From contig NW_019091368.1 in the NCBI RefSeq assembly GCF_001949145.1, positions 2,272,840 to 2,336,839 of the forward strand: DNA of 64,000 nucleotides, read 5' to 3'. Within the stretch, counting starts at the first letter, position 1. Every line of letters starts with the position of its first letter. The notes beneath the pieces are model-generated. The model worked only from the letters and a program-made list of their open reading frames with translations. It ran no database searches and was not told where the DNA came from. Positions 39,001-51,300 of this stretch are shown in pieces. Both the position numbers and the translations under genes were made by a program. The stretch comes from Acanthaster planci (Eukaryota > Echinodermata > Asteroidea > Valvatida > Acanthasteridae).

Positions 39001-42000
39001 TTCATCGGATTTGTTCCCCTTTGTCATTGTGGCTTCCTCTCTTCCTAGCAAAACAAGAAAAAAGCCCCGCCCCTGGCCCTGGTAATACACACAATAGGGC
39101 CCATGAATGAGGTCACCTTCACTGGCCCAACCTTGTGTGAAGTGGACGTGCGGAAGTCCGGAAGTAAATTTGGCCATGGAAAGAGATTGTGCTGGGTGAA
39201 GTGTGTAATGAAAAGAATGGCCAGGTTAAAGGTGTAAGGACTTGGATAGACTACGTAAGGTTGCTAAAATTATGCATCATGCAACAAGAAAACTGGTTTT
39301 GTGAAATAAGTTTGTCTTTTTGTCATTTGTCTTTTTTTCCCCCAAAAACCAATATACAGGGTATGTACATGTACATATCGGTAGCAATCCTCTTTTAGGG
39401 TGATTTTCTTCACAAAGACTACAGTTTGCCACGAGTGCTAGTTCCACATTATCTCAATTCCTACATCTTTTTGAAAGATTTTTGATTTTCTTTTCCTGAT
39501 TCACATCTTTGGAGGATTTTATTCAAAAGGGAAATAAAATTCGATATTGCACCTGATCTGAACTCTTATCACAACAGTGACGTAAGCATGCAGCAAGACT
39601 ACCAGGCCGACTCTACCAAGATTGTATGTGATTAAGTTAAGGTGCCTTTTTCAAAACACAATTTCAGTATGCTTCGTGCCAGTATGTGTACATTGTAGGT
39701 GTATGTAAGTTCCAGAGGGTGTTCACCAAAACAGTATGGGGCTGGAATGTGGTCAACAGGTGATATGCAGAGCAGACCCAAGAAAGTTATCATGGAAAGG
39801 TCAACTCACAGGCAGGGTTAATCATTCTCTTTCCTCCTGATAAGTCTTTGTCAGGTGCTTCATGTACATGTACAATGTATGTTTTTTTCATGATGGAGAA
39901 TCCAAGCTTTACTTTTAAAAACAAAATCTTCCACAGCCGCGACCAAGATAAGAGAAGGATAGATCCTACATTTTAATGTAAAATTCCATTCAAACCATAT
40001 TTTGCTAATATTGCGATTCTGTAGAAAACTTACAGAGCCTGGCACGGAAGTCAACCATTACACATTGCATTGACTCGCATACTGCCCATTCCCTTGTGTC
40101 AGTGGCAGAATTTAATGCTAAGGCCCACCTATATGGAGTCCAAGCAGTGCTAGTTGTACGAGTCCATGAAGAAAGGCAACACTTTTTGGAGTATACCCGT
40201 GTTTGTGCATCCTTATTTCTCGTCATGAATCTCTTTGGATGAAATTACACACTAACATCAATTGACCATCAATGATCATTTGTCGCATTTTTCTCTTTAC
40301 AATAACAAGCATAAATTAAAAGCTTTTCCAGTGAGTAGTTGGAGAAAGTGTTAGCAGTGTGCAATGTATAAAGTTTTACTTTAATGTTATTCCATGTGGA
40401 ATTTTAGTCCAGCTTTCAACTAGTAAAAGTGAAGAAATAAGTTTATTCAAAGAAGTACAAAAAAGAAAACTGTCTTTCCCCAATTATAACCTTTATACAA
40501 TGGGTGACAAGATCATCTTTCAAAATTAACATGAAACAATGGAACACTTTTCCCATTTATGGCCCCCAAAAATGTCCCAAACATGGACTTCCGCGAGTCC
40601 CTTTTTTGCTGATTTTAGAAATGCTCATTGTGTATTAATAATATGCCGGTGACCCCGAAATGTCACGGGGAGATACGGTTGTAAACAGTGTGCATATTTT
40701 ACACAAGGCTCGTACATGTAGTAGAGGCAAGTTCAAAATGTGATGTTTTTGTACGGTTCTTGTAGACTATGTTGATTGTTCCATCCATCAAGTTTAAGTG
40801 CATGATTTGTTGTGTTTTTGTCATAAAATAAAACATACCCCGGTCTTGTGCAGTTTGTAGTTTTGGACAGGAATCTCGTACACTGAGACTTGGTCTCAAC
40901 GTTTCCGTGCAAAACCGTGTTGAAACCATTGTTCCCAGACAGCGCATTAAGGGTAGATTTTAAACCTTCCCGATTGTCACAAATGAAAAATACTGTGGGA
41001 AGGATTTTTGAGGACTGCTTTGACGAACATCCAGTGTCTGTACAAGCACTCCAAACCGAAAAAAAGCCACACATAAGCCTCGCACACTGCTTGTGTTGAA
41101 TTGCATCTGACGGCTAAGATGGTACAGGGTATGTACGGTGCTGTGCTGCTGGACCACCACCAGGTTTGTGCAACACTGCCACGTTGCTTGCCGTCGTCCC
41201 CATTCATCGATGAGTAAATAGTTACTTTCATAGGTACTGAATCTACTCATTTTCACAAGAAGAATCCTATGTGTTTATCTCTTTTCCTTCAACACATTGA
41301 ACATTGTAGGCTTGGCAATAAACAAGCCTGCACGCTTGTCTTCTACGACTTAAGCTACACACGTTTGCTAACATTACAAGGTACATGCAGCCCGCGATTC
41401 AGCTCAAGATTCCGGTCTGGGTACTGACTCCTACGCTGACCGCCTTCATGAATAGTCTGTTCCCACAATGCACGTGAACAGAGTGTACTCTCTACCTTCA
41501 ATTTCGGAACAAATCTCAATTCTTTTGACCAGCTAAGGATAAGATTTTAGGTTTACACATCTATAATGTATAATATTTTGCATTTTCTACACTTCATCCA
41601 AACTTGTTTTAATGCATTCCAGGGCCACATTGATGCCAGCTTACACGTATCTTCATGCATGTTTCATGCATGCCTGCTGTGCCTTTCTCCCAAATGACGT
41701 TATCAACCCAACATTAACGCAAAATTTGGCCTTGCGTGTTACCAAAATCAGCCCAGTTGGTTGTGGAAAGAAATCGCCTCTTATTTCTCTTGTGTTGATT
41801 TTCAGGGGATAAATCCATTGTACCGGTATACTGCTTTTGGGTGGCCAATCCACCTCCCAAACCCCAGATGTCGAAACATTTTAAGCCTTTTAAATACCGC
41901 TTCAAGAACAAAATTGGTTGAAGTGCTAAGTGCACAAATTACGGCAACTGCAAGGAACTCGTGTAAAGATACATGTGCATGTATAGGCCCGCACCTAGGC

Positions 42001-42946
42001 CTACATGTACATGTACAATGTAGTTAGGAAAAAAAGGGAAAAACACGGAGGAAAAACAATTAAGGACATGTTCACCATGTTCATTATGGACCAACAGTCA
42101 AATTATTTGCTTTTTTAAGGCCAGTTCATACTTCACATGAAAGTGGGCGCTATTTGCGAAATTGTGATGTCACGTGGAAAAACTCCATTGCGGATGTTGC
42201 TTCACACCCTGCATACAAACCCCTTCAAGACCAGTCTGAAAGAGTGTTTTCTAAGTTAATACCTCAACATGTTCATTGCTAAATTGGATTGGAAAGAGTT
42301 CCATACATGAACATCACTTGACAATGACACCCTTGGCACAAACCCACAGGACTGGCCTAAAGAGTTTTAAGTGTTTTCCAAGCAGGCCTAAATGCTTCAA
42401 TATTTTCCTTGCTCAATTTGACTTTTTGGGACATGTTGTTATCACTTTCTGACGGCTGTTGTAACATTTTGAGGGAAAATTAGTGTTGTCCGTATATGGA
42501 ACTCTTTCCCCTTTGGGGATATCACTTCGTGACTGCTGATCACACAGCGCAAATTCACGGTCCAACAAGAAAACGATAAACCAACTGTACAGGCAGGACA
42601 GACAAGGCAGCATATTTCATCGAAATGTTCGGAGACAAGTTTCACCATGAAGAGACACAAATAAGACACTTATGAAGAGACACAAATTGCCGGTCTTAGT
42701 ACTGTACCTGATTGCTCCCTTAATTCCGGAGTGCACCTTGTAATTGAGCATGAAGTAAGCAGAGTAAAGGGGGTCGGGGCTGAACCAATGCGCAGGCGAA
42801 CAAAATTAGCCGGCTTGTGCAAACACGGCAAGCGCAAAGTTCTGTCCGTCTAGTCAGAACGCGTTGACGCGGGTAGTTATACCGGTCAGTATTGCCTTGC
42901 TCTATGACATTGCCAAAAAGCAAGGGTTTTGCTAGCGTCTACTCAC
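36030..42946. other. Probable 5' UTR intron of ALAS
   Basis: No coding exon is supported on either strand. The stretch contains a CpG-richer patch (36250-36680), a LINE 3' end (37575-37917), and many TACATGTA-type tracts, for example near 36785, 38250, 38455, 38505, 39365, 39863 and 42003. The intron call depends on the first-exon assignment at 42947-43108. Confidence 0.55.
37575..37917 (+). mobile_element. LINE 3' fragment
   Basis: A frame here reads SVSEFKSGLKTYLFKQAFF, the C-terminal signature of CR1/L2-type ORF2. It is followed by an AT-rich tail, then AAAGCGCCCTGGAGCACGA, GGGCACTATGTAAATACTAA and a TTATTATTATTA end. This is typical of a LINE 3' terminus. 5'-truncated and non-functional. 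Confidence 0.7.
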
Positions 42947-43108
42947 CTAAATACTTCAGTTCTTGTCTTGGTTCTTGAGCCTTGGTTCGTGTTCTTCACT
43001 GAGAACGACGAACAACTGTAACTTTCGGACGGAGGTTGTTTCAAACGCGAGACATTTGCGTCTTGATTCATTCACTTAATCAGCCTAGCCGTAGGCCTGG
43101 GAAACGAA
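42947..43108 (-). other. Non-coding first exon of ALAS (5' UTR)
   Basis: A strong splice donor on the minus strand (TTTAG|GTGAGTAG) ends the exon at 42947. A TATA box at 43132-43139 predicts transcription from about 43108. The exon carries an iron-responsive element, which fits ALAS as the next gene on this strand. Two upstream AUGs (43071 and 43055) lie before the IRE, both in weak context. The first opens a frame running through the whole exon and out of phase with the ALAS start, so scanning would have to be leaky or the true start lies further in. The transcription start is inferred. Confidence 0.7.
42985..43013 (-). promoter_or_regulatory. Iron-responsive element (IRE) in the ALAS 5' UTR
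   Basis: Read 5' to 3' on the minus strand: lower stem GTTCGT, unpaired C, upper stem GTTCT, loop CAGTGA, then AGAAC and ACGAAC. All five upper and six lower base pairs are Watson-Crick. The bulged C is exactly five pairs below the loop, and the loop fits CAGUGN. This is the full IRE consensus bound by iron regulatory proteins. In a 5' UTR, binding blocks translation when iron is low. It sits about 95 nt from the predicted cap, further than in vertebrate ferritin or ALAS2 mRNAs, so repression may be weaker unless transcription starts closer. Confidence 0.9.
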
Positions 43109-43131
43109 AATGATTACCTCATCCGCTCCGG

Positions 43132-43139
43132 TTTATATA
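43132..43139 (-). promoter_or_regulatory. TATA box of the ALAS promoter
   Basis: TATATAAA on the minus strand, in the context GCATATATAAACCGGAG, about 30 bp upstream of the predicted first-exon start near 43108. It is the only well-placed TATA match close to the exon carrying the IRE and the donor at 42947. Confidence 0.6.
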
Positions 43140-45474
43140 TGCGGCTGCGAACGCTTAAGCGCTTACGTACATATTCAAATAGACTTTACTCAGATCAATT
43201 TGATATTGATATTTTTTCAGTTTAAATCCCGTGTCGTTTTCTGACATTTATCGTCAATCAGCTCATAATTATTGTTAAATGTATGAATATATATATTGTG
43301 TAAGCATACTTATCGTTTTGAATGTTTTTTTCTCAAAAAACCGATATAAAGGGTATATTCTCTTTGTAAATTTTATTATACGACTTGAATTAAGGCTATA
43401 CACAATGACAATGCATAACGTGGGCCATGTCCTAAAGTACTGACTGCGGCTAAGCGAAGTTGTGCTTTGACGTTTTATCTCCTGCCACAGCCATAGCTTT
43501 TAGACACGGATGTTTGTTACGAAAAGAGCGACAGATTCGCCGCTGAGCGGCGCTATTTCAATCTGGCAAAAGGCCCAGAAGTTCGCTTAAGTGAACTTGC
43601 CGATAAGCGTAAATTGATGAGTTTGCGCTGCTCGGCACAGAGAAGAGGGCACTCTTTACAATTTAAAGGCACTTTCTGTTGAAAAACAGTGCAAAGGCGC
43701 ACAGGCCATGGTATATCCTTTTTGTAACTGATAAAAAGAGACCCTTTTTCAAATTAAATCAAATTTGTAAACAAATAAGAAGCAAGCAGATAATTCCTCA
43801 GCGTGCGTGATTATGAGAGCTTGCCGATTTAGCCCCCAAATTCATCCGTCAGTATTTTGCATTAACTTATCTTATCTAGGTTTTTGGCGCTGGGCTCGGT
43901 TGATACTGCTCTAAATTCCCTCACGTTTCGTGGAAGCATTCGTGTCCTTATTTGTTTTACATAGAGTTGTAACGAGTCACTAATTTTTTCGAGTTGAGTC
44001 ATTGTAACGTAGTGACTTGAGTCGAGACATTAGGCAAAATAAGTTGAGTCAAGTAGTCAAGTCACCAGTATTCGAACACAGTACGAGTAAAAGCAGGAGA
44101 GAAAGTCGTATTTTTTACATTTTTAAATTTACCTCTGGATTTCTATATACATACCACATCTCACCTTCATTGATAATAACGCAGAACATGAACATTGAAA
44201 AACGGCACTGCAAGCCACTGCAAATAATTATTTCTCTCGCAAAGAATTTTTTTTTTAACTCGAGTCTTAAACTTTCAATCAAGTGAGGTCTTTCGATGAG
44301 GAACTCGAGTCGAGTCGAAAGACTGGTACGGACGAATCCCGAGCGGGTTATTGCAAAGAGCAAGGACACCCTCTATGGTTTACTGCATGAAGTAAAATTT
44401 TTCAAGTAAAATTAATATGGGGGGGGGATGGATCGAGAAAAGTTTGAATTCAAAAACTTTAACTGAAACAAAACAAAAAACAAACAAAGGAATAACAGCG
44501 ATGTGCTCATAAACGCAGTTAAACATGAAGGGAGTATGCAAGTGGAAGCGCGCTTTTAAAAAGCACTAACTTTTTTGACAAGAAAACTTTCACCGGTCTA
44601 AGCGACTCTAGTGCCATGAAGTATGAGTATATTCAACAATCGAAGTATATTTATATTCGAAGTTTGTTTTTATGAGAAATATTACTTCCAACATCATTTT
44701 GAAGAGATATGTATTTCCACGTAAGTTTTCCATCTCATAAAAACGAACAAAAAAATTCGAAAAAATGCATCTCATTAAAACGAATGGAAAAATTATACTT
44801 CACTTCTGAAAACGTGTTCTTGATGGCGCCATAGGTGATCCAGGAATTTTTTTGGGGGGGGGTGCGATGAGTTGCACAGCCACGGATATTTGAAGTGTTC
44901 GTGGGAGGAGTGCCTACACTCATACTAGAGGGCTATGTTTACGATACGGACGTATCATAAACACTAAATTCTTGCTGAACCTTATGTTAATATTATTATC
45001 TTCCAAATAAATTCACCAGTCCGTCCACTAATTCGAAAAACCAATTAATTTGCACAAACAGCAGAACTATGAAGGAAAATTATACATGTATTAAGACAGC
45101 TAATTCATCAAACGAAAGGTGCTGTGTCATATCATTCACATTTCATCTGTGCTCTCCACAAAACTCTTCCTTCTTCCCGTGGGAGGAAGAGGGGGGATGG
45201 CAAATATAGGAAAGAACGAGAGAGACAAAAAGAAAGAAGTGGGAAAAGAAAAAAAAAAGGAAATGGATCCAAACCATAAATTTTGTGAGAAAATACCTCC
45301 AAATTGCCCCATGCACAGCCTGTTTACTACAGCCATGTTAATTGCCAAACTGATTTGAAATTAATACCAAAGTCAAAAATCCAGAAGAAAAACTGACATC
45401 AAACTCACACACCCAAAAAACAAACAGCTCAGAAAAAAACAACAATATGAAACAATTTAACCAACACCTCTTCA
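43140..45474. other. Intergenic interval upstream of ALAS, downstream of the 48363 gene
   Basis: No exon seen. It includes a repeat rich in GAGTC/GACTC and CTCGAGTCGAG palindromes (about 43965-44325), a palindromic element at 44656-44760, and a G-run fragment near 44846-44870. Proximal ALAS control elements may lie in its first few hundred bases. Confidence 0.45.
44656..44760. repeat. Imperfect palindrome with TTCGAA..TTTTTATGAGA arms
   Basis: The left arm TTCGAAGTTTGTTTTTATGA is matched on the other strand by TTCGAATTTTTTTGTTCGTT TTTATGAGA at the right, with an indel in the T-run. It resembles a small foldback element. Confidence 0.45.
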
Positions 45475-48362
45475 TTTATTGCTAGAATGGATCCACCAGA
45501 ATAGGCAATTGGAGACAAGTTACAAAAACAGTGCACAGTAAAAGGATTACAATGATTGGTATCATTAATAAAACAATGAAAATAGATTGCAGGTCAGAGG
45601 TTGGGAATGTTCATGAAAGCACATCACTTAGTACAAGTATATAGGGCTTACAAATGAATCGTATTGATTGACAAATTTTGCTGTCAAGCAAAACTACACA
45701 CGAACCAGCATGTGTTTACGGTACTTTGTAAAAACACCCCCAAAATATACAATATTCTATCAATGAAGTGATATCTAAAAATTAAAAAGTGCCTCTTTGT
45801 ATAAAAATATGCTAGTATTTTACATTAAATTAATATTTTTTTTTTAAATTACTGCAGCTGAAGATTAAAAAATCTAGCACAAAAATCAAATTGCATTTGT
45901 CTATTCTAAAACAATACATAACACCACAGAAAACCAACCATCTAAGTCATCATTAACATAATTAAATCGTGCAATTGGGTTTCACAAGGAACCACGACTT
46001 TTTAGTCTACCCATCAGCTAACATAAATGTGCTTTCTTTTTTGTAGCAGTGACAGAAGAAATTTAACACTGGGTGATTAAAAAATTGCTCAATCCCATAA
46101 AACTTGACTTGAAGGTACCGTATGTTTGGTTGATAATCATATCCCGAAAGAAATAAACTACCTGACAAAATTAATCCTTGACTAGTGTTAAACAGACACA
46201 TGTAAGTGGTAAAACACAATTAAAAAAAAAATCAGTTACAGTTTACTTTGGAGTATGAAATGCCCCGCTTGATACAGTGAAATTGTAGACCCCCCCCAAA
46301 AAAGAGACATAAAAAAACAGAGGTAGGAGTGTACCATACTCAACTCCAGTACTCCATCTTTTCCCACCATCAACCGAAAGCGTATGAGTATGCATTTGGG
46401 AACACCCCCCCCATCAAACTATCTTATTAATGTGCATCATTCAAAATGTTACCTTTTTTCCATTAGTTGGCAGTTATGTCAGGAATGTTAAGAAATACTG
46501 TTTTTTTTTTTTTTAATTTTTAAACGGCACTGCCGTGGGCAGTTATGCACCCAACTAAAGACACTGCTATGACCCCACAACGAATTGAGTAAAAGTTATA
46601 TGCCTGTGGTTAAAAAACCGAAATATCATTCATAAAAAGTATCAAAAACTTGCAGTACAGAGTCGCACACAACAAAAACTCAATAAAATAACAGTACTGA
46701 GACACTTTTGAATTCACATGTTATGTAAAAGATTGGGACAAGTATCTTCAATAATGCTTTCCATTTTTCTTAGTAATGATATTGATATCATAACAATGTC
46801 ATTTCTACATAATGTGGGACAAAACTCAATCAAAAGTCACTTTGATAATGACTGCTTCATCACTACCATGAAAATGACAAATTTCAAACATTTGTTATCT
46901 GAAATACCTTACAGGAATGTTTCCTATGACCTGATTTATGTTTATAAAACTGTGACCAAATCAATAGCACTCTATGAGAGATATTACTGATTTAAAAGAC
47001 CTGCAATGTAATGATTCCATGCTTTGTTTATACATGTGCTTTCCTATATGGACTTGATCGCGTCCTACCTCTACTATAGGAAAGTGCACAAGTAAACAAA
47101 GCATGAGGTCATTGTGTTACATGTATATTCATTAGCCTACCGTGACATTGATTTATCAGGTTATTAAAAACAAAAACATCCAAATATCTACAAAAAATAA
47201 ATGTGTGGTAAAATACTAACAAAAGCAAGGGCTTCAAATTCTGCATTGCCGCATTTTGAGAATGAATTTCATTTAAATCCCATGAGAGAAATCACTTATG
47301 AGTAAAGGGTAGCTGCAAGGCACTTCTTTATAAACAAACCTTCAAAATGTGACCTTATGTTTCAGGAGGCTCATTTTCGCATCACTATTTGTTTCATATT
47401 GCTACTCTTTGGTTGTTATAAAATATGAGTATTTCCATATGCATGTGCAAAACTGTGATGTCATCCAGGGAAGAAAGAGTCAAAGTTCAATTGGTTTGTG
47501 CACAGAAAACTTCTGATTTTTTATATCTAGGATTTTGCTCTTGTAAATATTCTTTTCTTTGGCAATTCATTTTTGGATAAGTGCACAGAAATAAGTAAGA
47601 ATGCACCTCTTTCTGAGCAATGTTTCCAGTGAATAAATTCTGGGCTTAAAATACAAAACAGAAAAGGCTACACACTAAATAATAATCTCCATGCATGACA
47701 TCACAGAAACAGCGCACTCGGTTGTACAGGAAAGCATGAAAGTTTTTTTATGTTTTAAAAAGTGTATGTCGCAATGCACTTACCCGTAAAGGGATTTCAA
47801 CTAGTTTTCACATATTGAAGAGAAGTACACAACAGAAGAATTTATCTGAGAAACATTCACTGAAGCTACACATTAACTCACTGCCATATAAATACACAGA
47901 CCACCAAATCACATTCCGAAATACATGAATATTTCGTGATTCGAGCACCATCTGAAAAATCAAACTATTGGCAAATTACCCCCTTGGCATAAGGAGTTCA
48001 GGAACAGTTGAAGAATTCAAGCCAAAAAATTCTTTGAAGCTTTTTTTTTTCGATTGTAAAAAGAAAATCCTCAACATACTTAATCTGGCCCATGCTGCCA
48101 TGCACATTAAAAAATGGTTAGAATATTTGAAACAAAGAGATGGTAGGACCGTAGAGCTAAAAGTGAATATATTTTGAGAGTGCGTGCAAAGAAATACACA
48201 CAATGTAAGTGCATCCCACCCAACATGCCCAAAGTACACTTAATGCCTATATGTGCTGGTATCCGTAGTTTAGACCACACTTTCCAAATCACGCTCACAA
48301 GACTGGCAGTCTGTGCATTCATATGTCTGTGTTACCACTCTCTTGAAAGCCAGTTGCTCATC
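45455..48362 (-). other. Probable long 3' UTR of the 48363 gene
   Basis: An AT-rich stretch without coding signal lies after the stop codon at 48363. It ends near an AATAAA on the minus strand (45475-45480), the best poly(A) signal. Few recognised repeats interrupt it, unlike the neighbouring DNA, which fits a transcribed UTR. It contains the hairpin at 47018-47105. An earlier poly(A) site cannot be excluded. Confidence 0.4.
47018..47105. repeat. Imperfect 31-bp hairpin
   Basis: CATGCTTTGTTTAtacatgT... at the left pairs with the right arm, which reads CATGCTTTGTTTACTTGTGC on the other strand; both arms run on into TTTCCTATA. There is a small internal bubble and a loop of roughly 26 nt. It lies in the presumed 3' UTR, so it would be transcribed. 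Confidence 0.7.
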
Positions 48363-51300
48363 TCAAATGTGCATCATCCACAGTGACACCAGGCAGAGTA
48401 CACTAGACAACACGGCAAGCCCCAGGGATTGGGTCTGATGGGCAGATGGGGTGGCACCATTCCTGTTGTCTGGTGGGAGGGTTGCTAGGCCTCTATTGGT
48501 CGGCAGTGGTGCCTGCAAACTGCTTGGGTACTCACCAGTGTCTCGTGAGTTGCACCACAGCTCGGGGTCAAAACCATCCTCTGCATTCAAAGTGAGAGGA
48601 AATGGAGTCAAAGCCTCTGGAGCTAAATTTCCTTAAATGCACATTTTGGCAGTTTCCACTAGGAATCAAACTTGACTATTTCCTCGTATATGCTACTCCA
48701 GTGGTAGAGTCTCCCCTCCCCTCCAAAAAACATGCTTTCCTCACAGCTTGTATTCTGGGCCCTTGCAGAAATTCCTTCCTCTCACAAATACTTCTTATCC
48801 TCATGAGGGACAAGAAATAAGAAGCAAATCATCAAATAAGCTCTCAGCATTACCTGAAAGATCCTTGTAACAATTCTTGCAAATGAAAAAAAAAAAGTCA
48901 GAGCAAGGGCAATGCAGTTTACGAAGACCCAAAATTCAGTGTATGCAGCATAAGTTGGTGCGAAATTTAGCATGACAACCACAGGCATGCAGTACCAGAG
49001 ATCAGATTCTTGTAGTAACCCCTAGGCGGGACTACCTGCTCCTGTTGCATACAACATCGGTGTGAGATTGTAGCAAGTGGGTCCAAGTAATGAACTTACA
49101 CAGTACACTGAGTAATGGTGTTATTCTGCAGACAAAACCTGCATCCCTCTCTCCCACAAAAAACAAAACTCATTCAAATAATGCAAGACAGGTAACCCCA
49201 ATATAGCTTATAAGTAGTCGAAGCTGGACTTTCGGTAAACCAGGGCAATTATTGCTTAGAGACTTTTTTGACAGTGCTAAGTGATTGCCTTACCTCCAGG
49301 CGGGCTGACTGCAAACCGATAGAAGAAGCTCACGTCCGTCTCGTCGCAGCTGGTCGCGTCGCAGTAAAACTCAAATGTTAGGCTGTCCTCGGCGCCCTCT
49401 ACTCTGTTGGCCTGGCGACAGTCATAAATTCTCTGGGAAAGAGGGTGGAAGGAGGAAGGCAAGTCAGTCAACCCAACTTTGCTAGCGTAAAAAAAATGCC
49501 ATGTCTTGGTCCTGAGTGGATACACTCCGCACTGGACGAAAACATGGCATGTTTCACAAACAAACAGTGTCCTTCTGGTTTGATGCGTAGGCAAAGATAT
49601 GTGCCTTTTTGGTGAAGTTGCATGAAGTACGTACATGTACAATTTCTGCAATGATGTTCTTTTTTTCTTCATCAAAGTGTGCTGGCTGTGCAGCAGCTAA
49701 AATGATCCCCACCAGCTTCTCCCTTGCTTGCCAAGTGATGGGGTATTTCTGGTCAGGGTAACTATTTAATGGGGGTATTTTCATGGGGGGGGTCAGGGGA
49801 GTTATTGTTGAACTCATGTGGTTCAAGAAAGCAGGTGGGCGGGGATGGATAAAGTGCCTCCCCAAACGTTTTGTTTTTCATTTTTATCATGTATAAAACT
49901 TACAGGGATCTTCCAAAGAGTTCTCATCGACTGAAAAGTAAGAGGTCTACAGCTGAATTAAAGACATCAATGTGTACATGTACTATTCTGAAATGGCCAG
50001 TTCAGTTAGGCAAGTTCGCAGCGAAATTTGGCCAAGGAACTTGTCAATGTCCCCAAAATATTTTTTTGTCCTGGCAGTAAAACTACTGGACAAAACATAA
50101 GTGGTCCCATTAACTACAGGACAGAAACTGATGCTCCACACACAGGAAAACATTGCCAACTTTCATTCACTTGTAATAGTTAAAGTTACTTACAGTGTCA
50201 CAAATTTCACGATTGTACTGGTCTCTGACACTGAAATGTAAGAGATAAAACAAATGAAATTAGGAATACATAGAAGGTTTACTGTGTGTACAGCAGTGAT
50301 GTAGTCGAGTACCAAAACTCAATTACCAAGTTTTCCCGAGTACACACAGTGCTGAGTACAGGCCGAGTTCAAGTACTTTTCAATCAAGTCCTGGGCCAAA
50401 AATCTGAGTTCCGAGTTTTTCAGAGTCTGAGTATGGGCCGTGTATGAATACAAAGATAATGGAATGCATCCAAGTACATTGTGAAACTAAAACATTATGG
50501 AAATTTGCATTGATGTACACCAGTGATACTGTGAGCGCTGCCACGTTCCAACACCCATTCATGAAAACTTGATGTACAGATGATGAAACACTGTGTGACT
50601 TGTATTGTGTAGCTTACACTATGTAAAATGTTTAGTCAAAGTTCAGTATTGAAAAATTAGTATCGAAAAAAATCCCAATTTCGTTTTGAGTACTGCGTGA
50701 CTGGGATCGAGTGAACAGGGTAGAATTTGTTGAGTTTAGGGACAAGTTCTAGTACAAAATTACCAGTACCAACCAAGTACTTGTTTTTTTTTTTTAGTAT
50801 TAAGGATCGAGTATGAGCCAAGTACTTATTGGTACTCGAGTGGTACTCGAGTTTGAGTTCGAGTACGTACTACAACACTGGTGCATAGGCAAGGTATCTA
50901 CATCCAGTGTTAAAATTAGTAAGGCTGAAGATGAGGGCCATTATTACCCACCAACTCCAGTGCACCAAGTAAACTTTGCTCATAGCAGTTGGGACATAAT
51001 GAATTGAACCCAGCTACAACAATTCCAACTTGGTTTTTTTTAGTATTAAGGATCAAGTATGAGCCAAGTACTTATTGGTACTCGAGTGGTACTCGAGTTT
51101 GAGTTCGAGTACGTACTACAACACTGGTGCATAGGCAAGGTATCTACATCCAGTGTTAAAATTAGTGAGGCTGAAGATGAGGGCCATTATTACCCACCAA
51201 CTCCAGAGTACCAAGTAAACTTTGCTCATAGCAGTTGGGACGTAATGAATTGAACCCAGCTACAACAATTCCAACGTGAGTTTTTTTCACAGTATAATCA

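Noticed and set aside
50193-50232. A possible 37-nt exon on the minus strand (reads VRDQYNREICDT) between exons 2 and 3 of the 48363 gene, with AG and GTAAGT borders
   Set aside because: Its length breaks the phase. Exon 2 ends and exon 3 begins in phase 0, so including it alone creates a frameshift and a stop.
50813-51253. Two near-identical 64-codon frames suggesting a duplicated small gene
   Set aside because: They come from the 246-bp tandem repeat containing a transposon end; there is no start context, homology or coding pattern.
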